Origin: an uncultured bacterium
GTDB lineage: Bacteria; Cyanobacteriota; Vampirovibrionia; Gastranaerophilales; Gastranaerophilaceae
Reading direction: 5' to 3'
Length of the DNA stretch: 64,000 nucleotides
Assembly: GCA_949292175.1 (NCBI GenBank)
Contig: CASEYJ010000017.1
Span: forward strand, 1-64,000
The first letter of the stretch is position 1. Each line of letters starts with the position of its first letter. Below, one piece after another: positions 42,186 through 50,643 of the stretch. The position numbers and the translations under genes are program-made. The notes beneath the pieces are model-generated. The model saw only the letters and a list, made by a program, of their open reading frames with translations, was not told the origin of the DNA and did not search any database.

Positions 42186-43604
42186 ATGTATAATCCGAAA
42201 TCACACAAAGCAGAAGAATTTATCAGCCACAAGGAAGTTCTGGAAACTCTTGAATATGCTGAACAAAATAAAAATAACACTCAACTTATTGATGAAATAA
42301 TAGCAAAAGCTAAAGAAGAAAAAGGACTTACACACAGAGAAGCTTCTGTTCTTCTAGCTTGTGATATTCCGGAGAAAAATGAAGAAATTTTCAAACTTGC
42401 AAAAAAAATAAAGCAAAATTATTACGGAAACAGAATTGTACTTTTTGCTCCGCTATACTTGTCTAACTACTGTGTTAATGGTTGTGTATATTGCCCATAC
42501 CACAAGAAAAATACACACATTCCAAGAAAAAAACTTACACAAGACGAAATCAGACGAGAAGTTGAAGCCCTGCAAGATATGGGGCACAAAAGACTGGCAA
42601 TTGAAGCAGGAGAAGACCCTGTAAACAACCCTATTGAATACATATTAGAATCAATAAACACAATATACAGTGTCAAACATAAAAACGGTGCAATACGCCG
42701 TGTAAACGTAAATATTGCTGCAACAACGGTTGAAAATTACAAAAAATTGCACGATGCAGGAATAGGCACATACATTTTATTTCAAGAAACATATAACAAG
42801 GAAAGTTACGAAAAACTTCATCCGACAGGTCCAAAACACGATTACGCATATCATACAGAAGCTATGGATAGAGCAATGCAAGGTGGCATTGATGATGTGG
42901 GACTTGGTGTATTGTTTGGTTTGGAATCATATAAATACGAATTTGCGGCTATTTTAATGCACGCAGAACACTTAGAGGCTGCATTTGGAGTAGGACCGCA
43001 TACAATAAGCGTACCAAGAATACGTAGAGCTGACGACATAGACCCTGACGTTTTTGATAACGGTATTGACGATGACACATTTGCCAAAATCGTTGCCTGC
43101 ATAAGAATAGCAGTTCCATACACAGGAATGATTGTATCTACAAGAGAAAGTCAAGAATGCAGAGAAAAAGTCCTTGACCTTGGAATTTCTCAGGTTTCAG
43201 GCGGTTCAAAGACAAGTGTAGGCGGTTATTTCCAACCAATGCCAGAAAAAGAAGACTCCGCTCAATTTGACGTTTCTGACAGAAGACCTCTCGATGAAGT
43301 TATCAAATGGCTTATTAACTTAGGTTATATTCCAAGTTTTTGCACTGCTTGTTACCGAAAAGGAAGAACAGGTGAAAGGTTTATGGAAATCTGTAAACAC
43401 GAGCAAATCCACAATTTCTGTCATCCTAACGCATTGATGACACTGAAAGAGTACTTGGAAGATTATGCTTCACCGGAAACTAAAGCGGCTGGAGAAAAAC
43501 TAATTAACGAAGAATTGATTAATTTCGATAATGAAAAACTTAAGGGTGACCTTGAGGAAAAATTAACCCAAATTCATCAAGGTGAAAGGGATTTTCGCTA
43601 CTAG
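42186..43604 (+). CDS. hydG: [FeFe] hydrogenase H-cluster maturation radical SAM protein HydG
   Basis: HydG splits tyrosine to CO and cyanide and builds the iron synthon for the hydrogenase active site. Starting at ATG 42186 after GGGGGAG it is 472 residues, the usual length. The radical-SAM cluster motif is CVNGCVYC (Cys96, 100, 103). The C-terminal cluster motif CTACYRKGRTGERF...NFCHPNAL has Cys386, 389 and 412, exactly CX2CX22C, which separates HydG from ThiH. HydE, HydF and the hydrogenase are not in the window but must exist if it is active. Its last bases overlap the convergent formyltransferase gene. Confidence 0.95.
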   Translation: MYNPKSHKAEEFISHKEVLETLEYAEQNKNNTQLIDEIIAKAKEEKGLTHREASVLLACDIPEKNEEIFKLAKKIKQNYYGNRIVLFAPLYLSNYCVNGCVYCPYHKKNTHIPRKKLTQDEIRREVEALQDMGHKRLAIEAGEDPVNNPIEYILESINTIYSVKHKNGAIRRVNVNIAATTVENYKKLHDAGIGTYILFQETYNKESYEKLHPTGPKHDYAYHTEAMDRAMQGGIDDVGLGVLFGLESYKYEFAAILMHAEHLEAAFGVGPHTISVPRIRRADDIDPDVFDNGIDDDTFAKIVACIRIAVPYTGMIVSTRESQECREKVLDLGISQVSGGSKTSVGGYFQPMPEKEDSAQFDVSDRRPLDEVIKWLINLGYIPSFCTACYRKGRTGERFMEICKHEQIHNFCHPNALMTLKEYLEDYASPETKAAGEKLINEELINFDNEKLKGDLEEKLTQIHQGERDFRY

Positions 43605-44506
43605 AAAAACATAAATTTTCTATAAAGCTTAAGCCCGCTCAAACAAACTCCAACGCCATCTTTTGCAGCAATAGTGAGAGATTTGTTCTTTAAATCTTCA
43701 ACAAGAACATCTCCTGCAACACCTGACTGTTTTGTTGTTGAAATTTTATACGGATTTGTGACATAAAATTTATTACCAAATTGAATATATGTAGGCAAAA
43801 AAGGATAAAAAGCCCTAATATGAGCGCAAATTTCTTCAGCCGTTTCCTTGGTAAAATCTAACGTCATATCCTCAGGATTAATATTCTTATAGTAAGTAGC
43901 CTTGCTCTCATCCTGCTTTATGGGAACAATAACACTTGTTTTTAACTTTTCTAATAACTCAGCACATAAAATTCGAGCCTTAAAAACAGTTTTATTCTTC
44001 AATTCTCTTGAGGTATCACCCTCCAAAATTTCAACCTTTGCTTGAGCCAATATTGCTCCCTCATCAAAATTTTCATTCATCAAGTGAAAAGTAACCCCAG
44101 ATTCTTTTTCACCGTGCCAGATTGTTTGAAGATAAGGATTAGGACCCCGATACTTAGGTAAAAGCGATGGATGAACATTAATTGTCCCAATTACAGGCAG
44201 CTCATAAATCTCTTTTTTTAATCTTTCGCGCCAAGTGCCGACCAAAATCACATCCGTATTCAGTTTTATAATTTCTGCTTTAAACTCACTACTGTTAGCT
44301 CGTTTACATTTTATCTCATAGAGCATATGCTTCTTAATAAGCGTGAGCTCAGGGGAAGGCATAAAACAATCCTGCCAAAAGAGCCTTAAATTAGAGTATA
44401 AACATCTTTCATACCTGAATACTCCAACAATATCAACACCCGCCAGAACACACCCTCTTATTAAGTTTGCGAGCATCTCTCCTTTACCAAGTAAAACGAC
44501 CTTCAT
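43601..44506 (-). CDS. Formyltransferase-family protein (Fmt-like)
   Basis: A 301-residue protein with the tetrahydrofolate-dependent formyltransferase fold. The active-site loop reads NVHPSLLPKYRGPNPYLQTI (His in HPSLLP), followed by GVTFHLMNENFDEGAILAQ with the catalytic Asp region, and a C-terminal domain reminiscent of Fmt (YYKNINPEDMTLDFTKETAE). GPNPY in place of the usual GAAP(I/Y) suggests it is a paralogue, perhaps formylating a sugar nucleotide or other amine rather than Met-tRNA. The N-terminus MKVVLLGKGEMLANLIRGCV is normal. It follows the matrixin gene by 3 nt in an operon. Confidence 0.75.
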   Translation of the reverse strand: MKVVLLGKGEMLANLIRGCVLAGVDIVGVFRYERCLYSNLRLFWQDCFMPSPELTLIKKHMLYEIKCKRANSSEFKAEIIKLNTDVILVGTWRERLKKEIYELPVIGTINVHPSLLPKYRGPNPYLQTIWHGEKESGVTFHLMNENFDEGAILAQAKVEILEGDTSRELKNKTVFKARILCAELLEKLKTSVIVPIKQDESKATYYKNINPEDMTLDFTKETAEEICAHIRAFYPFLPTYIQFGNKFYVTNPYKISTTKQSGVAGDVLVEDLKNKSLTIAAKDGVGVCLSGLKLYRKFMFF

Positions 44507-44509
44507 ATA

Positions 44510-45301
44510 CTAACCTTTATCACGATTATTAGGATTTTTCTTAAAAAACTCCTTGGCAGCAGGTGACAACGAAACATTTTGCAAAGACATATGATACATG
44601 TGTAAGCGAGCAATATTCTCGTTTTCTTCTAACAAATCACGCTTCTGAATTTTAATAGAGCGTTTAACCTTCTCAAAATCGCTAGGAGCATTTTTAGCCA
44701 TAATTCTTTCAATGACTTGATCAATGTCACTTCCGCCAACACCGTATCTAGATGCAATTTCAGCAGTAGATGCACCTTGAGGAAACTTATAAAGCCAATT
44801 CACAGTGAGAACATCTCCCTCAGAAACACTATGAATACCCTTTTGGTGAGGGGTGTACATTATATCAGTCTTATAAGGGCTATGACCTAACCCGATAGCA
44901 TGACCAATTTCGTGCAATATAGTGTGATAGACTTCATTTTCATCAGCATACTCACCATGGATTAAACCGTCAGTAAGCCCGATTGCGACTTCTGCACCAT
45001 ACAATCTGTTATTTGGGTCAAAACTGAAATAACAATGCCCTAAAGCCTTTCGTTCAACCCTTTTCCAATCAATGTTAACATTTGATTCAAGCAAGTTTTG
45101 CACAACAGCAAAGGAAACACGTCCCCTCGTAGCCCTCTGCCACTCATCTAAAGCTTTTCTTACAAGTGAATTATACTTATAATCCTGCCCCTGTTTTGAA
45201 TAAAACTTCATAGGAGCAATATAAACTTTTAACGGCATAAATGTCCAACGCATCAACCTGCCGTTTTTTAACGATTGTGAAACATAAGTTTTACTTACCA
45301 T
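44510..45301 (-). CDS. Matrixin-family (M10-like) zinc metalloprotease
   Basis: A 263-residue protein with HEIGHAIGLGH at residues 130-140, the HExxHxxGxxH zinc site of metzincins, and the Met-turn DIMYTP after it. KALDEWQRATRGRVSF is a typical matrixin N-terminal helix. I start at ATG 45301 because a -10 box lies 6 nt upstream; starting 13 codons earlier would place the promoter inside the gene. No signal peptide is visible from that start, odd for a normally exported protease. The C-terminal ~75 residues are helical and charged. It is co-transcribed with the formyltransferase-like gene. Confidence 0.8.
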   Translation of the reverse strand: MVSKTYVSQSLKNGRLMRWTFMPLKVYIAPMKFYSKQGQDYKYNSLVRKALDEWQRATRGRVSFAVVQNLLESNVNIDWKRVERKALGHCYFSFDPNNRLYGAEVAIGLTDGLIHGEYADENEVYHTILHEIGHAIGLGHSPYKTDIMYTPHQKGIHSVSEGDVLTVNWLYKFPQGASTAEIASRYGVGGSDIDQVIERIMAKNAPSDFEKVKRSIKIQKRDLLEENENIARLHMYHMSLQNVSLSPAAKEFFKKNPNNRDKG

Positions 45302-45307
45302 ATTTTT

Positions 45308-45336
45308 ATTGTATAATAAAATACGTAAATTGTGTA
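45308..45336 (-). promoter_or_regulatory. Leaderless-type promoter of the matrixin gene
   Basis: On the minus strand TACACA (45336-45331), 17 nt, TACAAT (45313-45308), exactly 6 nt to ATG 45301; no Shine-Dalgarno. Confidence 0.6.
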
Positions 45337-45378
45337 TCATGTATCAGTCATTGAATAAATAAATTAGGAGGAGAACTT

Positions 45379-45693
45379 ATGAACATAATGCAAATTATGA
45401 AGCAAGCTCAAAATGTGCAGGCAAAATTGAAAGCTACACAAGAAGAACTTTCAAAAATGGAACTTGTAGGAGAAGCAGGCGGCGGAGCAGTTAAAATTAT
45501 CTGTGACGGTCAAGGCAAGTTCAAATCTATCAAACTTACAAGCGATGCTGTTAATGTTGATGATGAAGCTCGTGAAATGCTTGAAGACTTAATCTCAACA
45601 GCAATGAACCAAGCTAGTGAAAAAGCTTCAAAAGAAATGGAAGCTCAAATGAAAAAAGCAACAGGCGGATTGAACATTCCGGGATTATTCTAA
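45379..45693 (+). CDS. ybaB: YbaB/EbfC nucleoid-associated protein
   Basis: A 104-residue DNA-binding protein of the YbaB/EbfC family. MNIMQIMKQAQNVQAKLKAT is the N-terminal helix, VGEAGGGAVKIICDGQGKFK the central strands, and DDEAREMLEDLISTAMNQAS the dimer helix. GGAGGAG precedes the start. recR begins 2 nt after its stop, the widespread ybaB-recR pair. Confidence 0.93.
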   Translation: MNIMQIMKQAQNVQAKLKATQEELSKMELVGEAGGGAVKIICDGQGKFKSIKLTSDAVNVDDEAREMLEDLISTAMNQASEKASKEMEAQMKKATGGLNIPGLF

Positions 45694-45695
45694 TT

Positions 45696-46292
45696 ATGAT
45701 TTATCCAAAGGCAATTGCGACATTAATAGAGCAGTTTCAAAAATTCCCGTCAGTTGGACCAAAATCTGCACAAAGAATGGCATTCTATCTACTAAGAATG
45801 CCAATGTCTGAAGTGCAAAAGTTTGCACAAAGTATTGTTGAAGCTAAGGAAAACACAAGAACTTGCGAAGTTTGTTTTAACCTTTCTTCAACAAGCCCGT
45901 GCGAAATTTGCCAATCAACAAAACGAGATCGCTCTACAATATGCGTAGTTGCTGAAACAAAAGACCTTATAGCCATTGAAAAAACAAATGAATATAACGG
46001 TCTTTATCACGTCTTGCAAGGGCTTATATCACCAATGGACGGTATAGGAGCAGATGACATAAGAATTAAAGAACTCCTTACAAGACTTACCGATGAAAAT
46101 GTAAACGAAGTTATACTAGCACTTTCCCCATCGGTTGAAGGTGAGGCAACAAGCCTATACCTTAGCAAATTAATCAAGCCTTTTGGTATAAAAATCTCCA
46201 GAATTGCATTTGGGCTGCCTGTTGGTGCAGATTTAGAATATGCAGACGAGATTACTATTGCACGCGCAATCGAAGGCAGACGCGAGATTTAG
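45696..46292 (+). CDS. recR: Recombination mediator RecR
   Basis: RecFOR-pathway protein loading RecA at gaps. The 198-residue protein has the helix-hairpin-helix FQKFPSVGPKSAQRMAFYLL, a zinc finger with four Cys (CEVCFNLSSTSPCEIC), and a Toprim domain (ICVVAETKDLIAIEKT, YHVLQGLISPMDGIG). Length is normal. It is the second gene of the ybaB-recR operon; the spacing of 2 nt implies coupled translation. Confidence 0.95.
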   Translation: MIYPKAIATLIEQFQKFPSVGPKSAQRMAFYLLRMPMSEVQKFAQSIVEAKENTRTCEVCFNLSSTSPCEICQSTKRDRSTICVVAETKDLIAIEKTNEYNGLYHVLQGLISPMDGIGADDIRIKELLTRLTDENVNEVILALSPSVEGEATSLYLSKLIKPFGIKISRIAFGLPVGADLEYADEITIARAIEGRREI

Positions 46293-46359
46293 CATTAAAA
46301 TATAAACTTCGTTCATCTATCTAATTGCAAATATCTTTTAATTAATATAAACTCATCTT

Positions 46360-47334
46360 ATGGTTGAAAATCTTCTGGAAATTAAAGATTTATACGTTGA
46401 ATATAAAACAGATAAGGGCTTTACCGGAGAGAAGCAGATTATTCACGCTGTCAATGGCGTTAATCTCGACGTGCATAAGGGTGAAATCCTCGCAATAGCA
46501 GGAGAATCAGGCTGCGGTAAATCTACACTTGCCAAGGCAATTATAAGGCTCGAAAATTCAAAAAGCGGTGAGATAAATTTTGAAGGGAAAAATGTCCTTG
46601 CTATGGACAAAAAAACTCTAAAGAACTACCGTAAAAAGGCACAAATGGTTTTTCAAAACCCATATGCCAGCCTAAATCCGAAAATGAAGATATTCGATAT
46701 TCTAAAAGAACCGCTCAAAATCAACACAAACTTATCTGATATTGAGATATATGAGATTATCAAGGAGAAATTTGAGAAGGTAGGCTTGGACAAAGATTGC
46801 TTAAAGCTTTATCCGCATGAATTTTCCGGAGGGCAAAGACAACGTATTGCAATCGCACGATCACTTATACTAAATCCGGAATTTATACTTGCAGACGAGC
46901 CGGTTAGCGCATTGGATGTAAGCATTCAAGCTCAAATAATAAATCTTCTAAGAGAACTAAAAAATGACTACAACTTAACCTTCATATTGATAACCCACGA
47001 TATGAGTGTAATAAAATATCTGGCAGACCGTGTTGCAATTATGTATCTTGGGGAAATTGTGGAAATTGGAACCACGTCACAAATATTTATCAATCCAAAG
47101 CACCCATACACGAAGGCACTTCTTAGTGCAGTACCGCAAATATCAGGAAAACAACAAGAAAGAATTACTCTTAGGGGAGAATTACCTTCCCCGGCAAATC
47201 TTCCTAAAGGTTGTAAATTCCACACAAGGTGCCCGCACTGTATGGATATATGCACTCAATGCCAACCTTCAGATATTGAAATTAATGACCAGCATTCCGT
47301 AAAATGCTTTTTATATATGAAATTAAATAAGTAA
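46360..47334 (+). CDS. Oligopeptide/dipeptide-type ABC transporter ATPase (OppF/DppF-like)
   Basis: A 324-residue ATPase: Walker A GESGCGKSTLAKAI, Q-loop VFQNPYASLNP, signature FSGGQRQRIAIARSL, Walker B FILADEPVSALD, and switch LITHDMSV. The C-terminal Opp/Dpp extension has CKFHTRCPHCMDICTQC, the cysteine cluster typical of OppD/OppF/DppF. Permease, binding protein and sister ATPase are not adjacent, so the rest of the transporter lies elsewhere. TATAAA lies 8 nt before the ATG without a Shine-Dalgarno, so it may also be leaderless or have a very short leader. Confidence 0.87.
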   Translation: MVENLLEIKDLYVEYKTDKGFTGEKQIIHAVNGVNLDVHKGEILAIAGESGCGKSTLAKAIIRLENSKSGEINFEGKNVLAMDKKTLKNYRKKAQMVFQNPYASLNPKMKIFDILKEPLKINTNLSDIEIYEIIKEKFEKVGLDKDCLKLYPHEFSGGQRQRIAIARSLILNPEFILADEPVSALDVSIQAQIINLLRELKNDYNLTFILITHDMSVIKYLADRVAIMYLGEIVEIGTTSQIFINPKHPYTKALLSAVPQISGKQQERITLRGELPSPANLPKGCKFHTRCPHCMDICTQCQPSDIEINDQHSVKCFLYMKLNK

Positions 47335-47343
47335 TATTATTTG

Positions 47344-47352
47344 TGTTATAAT
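47344..47352 (+). promoter_or_regulatory. Extended -10 of smpB, leaderless type
   Basis: TGT-TATAAT (extended -10), 6 nt before ATG 47359. No Shine-Dalgarno and no good -35; an extended -10 can act without one. Confidence 0.6.
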
Positions 47353-47358
47353 TGCGCT

Positions 47359-47811
47359 ATGGAAAGAAAAGTTATTACAACTAACAGAAAAGCATTTCAC
47401 GACTTCACAATAATAAGCAAGTATGAAGCCGGTATTGTTTTGACCGGAACCGAAATTAAATCAATAAGAAAAAGTGCAATAAATCTAAAAGATAGTTTCT
47501 GCAAAATTGAAAATAACGAAGTCTTTTTATACAAATGTCACATTTCACCATACGAACAAGGAAACCGATTCAATCACGAAGCTGAAAGAGTACGTAAACT
47601 TTTGCTTACAAAAAAAGAAATTTTAAAAATGCAAAACAAAGTAAAACAAGACGGATACTCAATAGTTCCGCTCGAAGTCTATATTCAAAAAGGATTTGCG
47701 AAGATTGAAATCGGACTGGCTAAAGGTAAAAAACTTCACGATAAACGTGAAGCTCTGGCTAAAAAAGACCAAAAACGTGAAATGGACAGAGCATCTAAAA
47801 TCAGATATTAA
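47359..47811 (+). CDS. smpB: SsrA-binding protein SmpB
   Basis: Partner of tmRNA in rescue of stalled ribosomes. The 150-residue protein opens ITTNRKAFHDFTIISKYEAG, has GIVLTGTEIKSIRKSAINLKD and the C-terminal tail ALAKKDQKREMDRASKIRY, all standard. Start is ATG 47359; an upstream in-frame start at 47341 would include the -10 box. tmRNA itself is not in this window. Confidence 0.96.
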   Translation: MERKVITTNRKAFHDFTIISKYEAGIVLTGTEIKSIRKSAINLKDSFCKIENNEVFLYKCHISPYEQGNRFNHEAERVRKLLLTKKEILKMQNKVKQDGYSIVPLEVYIQKGFAKIEIGLAKGKKLHDKREALAKKDQKREMDRASKIRY

Positions 47812-47884
47812 TGTTAAAAATTTGCAAACTGTTTTTATTTGATATAAACTAGGTTTGTAAATAGAATTTTTAGGGATATTATTT

Positions 47885-48748
47885 ATGACAATACAAGATT
47901 GGTTTGAAAAACGTAAAGAAGCACAAATTCAACGCAGAGCGCTTGAAGCACGTGTAGAAAATGATACAGATCCTGCTTTATGGACAAAATGTGTGCATTG
48001 CGATGCACAACTTCTAAAAGAAGACTTAGACAACAACGATATGGTGTGTCCTGTATGTGACTACCACTTCAGAATAAATGCAAGAAGACGTATTAAGCAG
48101 TTGTTTGATGAAAATTCATTTGAAGAACTGTTCAGCGATATCAAGCCAACAGATCCGCTAGAATTTGTTGACACTGAATCATATAAAAATAGAATTGCGA
48201 GAGCTCAAGAAAAAACAGGGCTTAATGACGCGGTAGTAACAGGGTTAGCAGAAATTGAAGGTCACAAGATTGCAGTTGCAATTATGGACTTCGACTTTAT
48301 GGGTGGCTCAATGGGCAGTGTTGTTGGAGAAAAAGTTACCCGAATAATGGAAAAAGCGATTGAATTAAGATTGCCTGTACTTGCAATTACATCGTCAGGC
48401 GGTGCAAGAATGCAAGAAAGTGCATTAAGTCTTATGCAAATGGCAAAAACATCTTGTGCTGTATCAAGACTTGATGATGAAGGCATTTTATATGTAAACT
48501 TGATTACTGAACCAACATTCGGCGGCGTTACAGCAAGCTTTGGAATGCTTGGAGATATAATAGTAGCAGAGCAGGGTGCTAGAGTTGGTTTTGCAGGCAG
48601 ACGTGTTATTGAACAAACTATCCGTCAAAAACTTCCTGCAGATTTCCAAACTGCTGAATATCTGCTTAAGTACGGACAGGTTGACATCGTGTCTAAACGT
48701 AAGGATTTAAGAAAAACACTGGCAAATATTTTTGCTATGCATGAATAA
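47885..48748 (+). CDS. accD: Acetyl-CoA carboxylase carboxyltransferase subunit beta
   Basis: Beta subunit of the carboxyltransferase that makes malonyl-CoA. The 287-residue protein has the N-terminal four-Cys zinc finger (CVHCDAQLLKEDLDNNDMVC then PVCDYHF) and the crotonase-like core (GGSMGSVVGEKVTRIMEKA, ITSSGGARMQESALSLMQMA, EPTFGGVTASFGMLGDI). AGGGA lies about 9 nt before the start. It is followed after 29 nt by accA, so both subunits come from one operon, which continues into prmA and kdsB. Confidence 0.96.
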   Translation: MTIQDWFEKRKEAQIQRRALEARVENDTDPALWTKCVHCDAQLLKEDLDNNDMVCPVCDYHFRINARRRIKQLFDENSFEELFSDIKPTDPLEFVDTESYKNRIARAQEKTGLNDAVVTGLAEIEGHKIAVAIMDFDFMGGSMGSVVGEKVTRIMEKAIELRLPVLAITSSGGARMQESALSLMQMAKTSCAVSRLDDEGILYVNLITEPTFGGVTASFGMLGDIIVAEQGARVGFAGRRVIEQTIRQKLPADFQTAEYLLKYGQVDIVSKRKDLRKTLANIFAMHE

Positions 48749-48777
48749 ATAAGAGTATTGATAAAAGGATTACTATA

Positions 48778-49734
48778 ATGGCAACAATTTTGGATTTTGA
48801 GAAACCAATTATGGAAATTGAAAAGAAAATCGAAGAATTTAAAAAAATAAGTGCGGAGTCCGGTATGGATTTAAACAAAGAAATAGAAACATTTGAACAG
48901 CAAGCTGAAGATTACAAAAAAGATTTGTACGCAAATCTAAAACCTTCACAAAAATTGCAAATATCAAGACATCCGGAACGTCCAAACTTCCTCGATTATG
49001 TATCTGGAATTTGTGAAGATTTCATAGAACTTCACGGAGACAGAACAGGGATGGATGACCGTGCTATTATTGGCGGATTGGCAAAAATTGACGGCAAACC
49101 TGTTATGATAATAGGAACAATGAAAGGTAAATCAACTAAAGAAAACCTTGAATATAACTTCGGGATGCCACAACCGCAAGGTTACAGAAAAGCTATGCGT
49201 CTAATGAGGCACGCAAGCAAGTTTCATATGCCAATTATTACTTTAATTGATACCCCTGGAGCATATCCAGGAATAAGCGCAGAAGAAACAGGTCAAGGTA
49301 TCGCAATCGCTTCAAACCTACGCGATATGGCAAAATTAAATGTACCAGTTATCGCGATTATTACAGGTGAAGGCTGCTCAGGCGGTGCATTAGGATTGGC
49401 TGTTGCAGATAGAGTTTACTTACTTGAACACGCTTACTATACAGTTATTTCTCCGGAAGGTTGTGCTTCTATTTTGTGGAGAGATGCTGCTAAAGCCGGC
49501 GAAGCTGCTGAAGCTTTAAAGATTACAGCTCAAGATTTAATGAAATTCGACATCATAGACGGAGCAATCAAAGAACCTGTTGGCGGTGCTCATCACGACT
49601 ATGCTTTAATGTGTGAAGAAATGAAGAAAACAATCAAATCTGCGATTGAAGATCTTTCAAAACTTTCTTCTAAAGAGCTTAAGGACCTTCGCTACGATAA
49701 ATATAGAAAAATGGGCGCATTCATCGAAGGATAG
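48778..49734 (+). CDS. accA: Acetyl-CoA carboxylase carboxyltransferase subunit alpha
   Basis: Alpha subunit, 318 residues, standard length. RHPERPNFLDYVSGICEDFI, HGDRTGMDDRAIIGGLAKI, DTPGAYPGISAEETGQGIAI and GEGCSGGALGLAVADRVYLL are family motifs including the oxyanion-hole glycines. An AAAGGA site precedes ATG 48778. prmA begins 3 nt after the stop. Confidence 0.96.
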   Translation: MATILDFEKPIMEIEKKIEEFKKISAESGMDLNKEIETFEQQAEDYKKDLYANLKPSQKLQISRHPERPNFLDYVSGICEDFIELHGDRTGMDDRAIIGGLAKIDGKPVMIIGTMKGKSTKENLEYNFGMPQPQGYRKAMRLMRHASKFHMPIITLIDTPGAYPGISAEETGQGIAIASNLRDMAKLNVPVIAIITGEGCSGGALGLAVADRVYLLEHAYYTVISPEGCASILWRDAAKAGEAAEALKITAQDLMKFDIIDGAIKEPVGGAHHDYALMCEEMKKTIKSAIEDLSKLSSKELKDLRYDKYRKMGAFIEG

Positions 49735-49737
49735 AAG

Positions 49738-50643
49738 ATGGCTGATAAATATTATGAACTACAAATTAAAGTAAATCCTGATATGGAAGACATTATATCT
49801 GAGATTTGTTTTGAAAATTTGCCTTGCGAAGGTGTAGTTTTAGCCGAAGAAACCTATAAAGACTTAGAAATGGTAGCCACAACAGAAGGAACTCTTAGAG
49901 TATTTCTGACAGAAGATGCAGATGTTAGGAACATACTAAAAGAACAAAGAGATCTTTTGTTATCAAGAGGCTTCTCAGATGAAGAACTCGGTAGTTGGGA
50001 ATACACTTTCGTTACTAAAGAAAACGAAGACTGGTCTAAGAAATGGAAAGAAAAATGGGATGTAACCCATGTTAGCAAGAGAATTACGGTTGTTCCTGAC
50101 TGGATTGAATATACCCCGCATCAAGAGGATGAAGTAATTATCAAGCTAGAGCCGGGATGTGCGTTTGGAACCGGAACTCACCAAACAACTCAGTTATGCA
50201 TGAAGGCTATGGAAAAATATCTGCAAACAGGGGACGAAGTTGCTGATATTGGAACAGGATCAGGTATATTAGCAATCTGTGCTATGAAATTTGGTGCTAA
50301 GTCAGCATACGGCTGTGACAATGATGATACTGTAATTGATGTTGCAAAAGAAAATGCGGTTAAAAATCAGGTTGAATGTACATTTGAACTAAAAACCGCA
50401 GATAAACTTACAAAAAAATATGATTTTGTTATGGCGAACATTTTACACAATGTACTATATGACATTATGGGCGATTTGAAAGCTATAATGAAATCGGGCG
50501 CATTGTTAAGTCTGAGCGGCATTTTAGATGAGAAAAGAGAAATTGTTCTAGAAGCAATTAAGCGAGAAAATTTACAAATAGTAGAAGAAATGCATCAAGA
50601 TCAGTGGGTTGGTTTTGTCGTAAGAAAAGGAGAGAACGAGTAA
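49738..50643 (+). CDS. prmA: Ribosomal protein L11 methyltransferase
   Basis: SAM-dependent trimethylation of ribosomal protein L11. The 301-residue protein has WSKKWKEKWDVTHVSKRITV, GCAFGTGTHQTTQLCMKAME, SAM loop VADIGTGSGILAICAMKFGA, and the NPPY-type site here written VMANILHNVLYDIM, as usual for PrmA. It sits 3 nt after accA and overlaps kdsB by one nt (TAATG), so the three are co-translated. Confidence 0.92.
   Translation: MADKYYELQIKVNPDMEDIISEICFENLPCEGVVLAEETYKDLEMVATTEGTLRVFLTEDADVRNILKEQRDLLLSRGFSDEELGSWEYTFVTKENEDWSKKWKEKWDVTHVSKRITVVPDWIEYTPHQEDEVIIKLEPGCAFGTGTHQTTQLCMKAMEKYLQTGDEVADIGTGSGILAICAMKFGAKSAYGCDNDDTVIDVAKENAVKNQVECTFELKTADKLTKKYDFVMANILHNVLYDIMGDLKAIMKSGALLSLSGILDEKREIVLEAIKRENLQIVEEMHQDQWVGFVVRKGENE

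Noticed and set aside
42186..43604. ThiH (tyrosine lyase of thiamine synthesis) for the radical SAM gene
   Set aside because: The C-terminal CX2CX22C cluster motif is specific to HydG.
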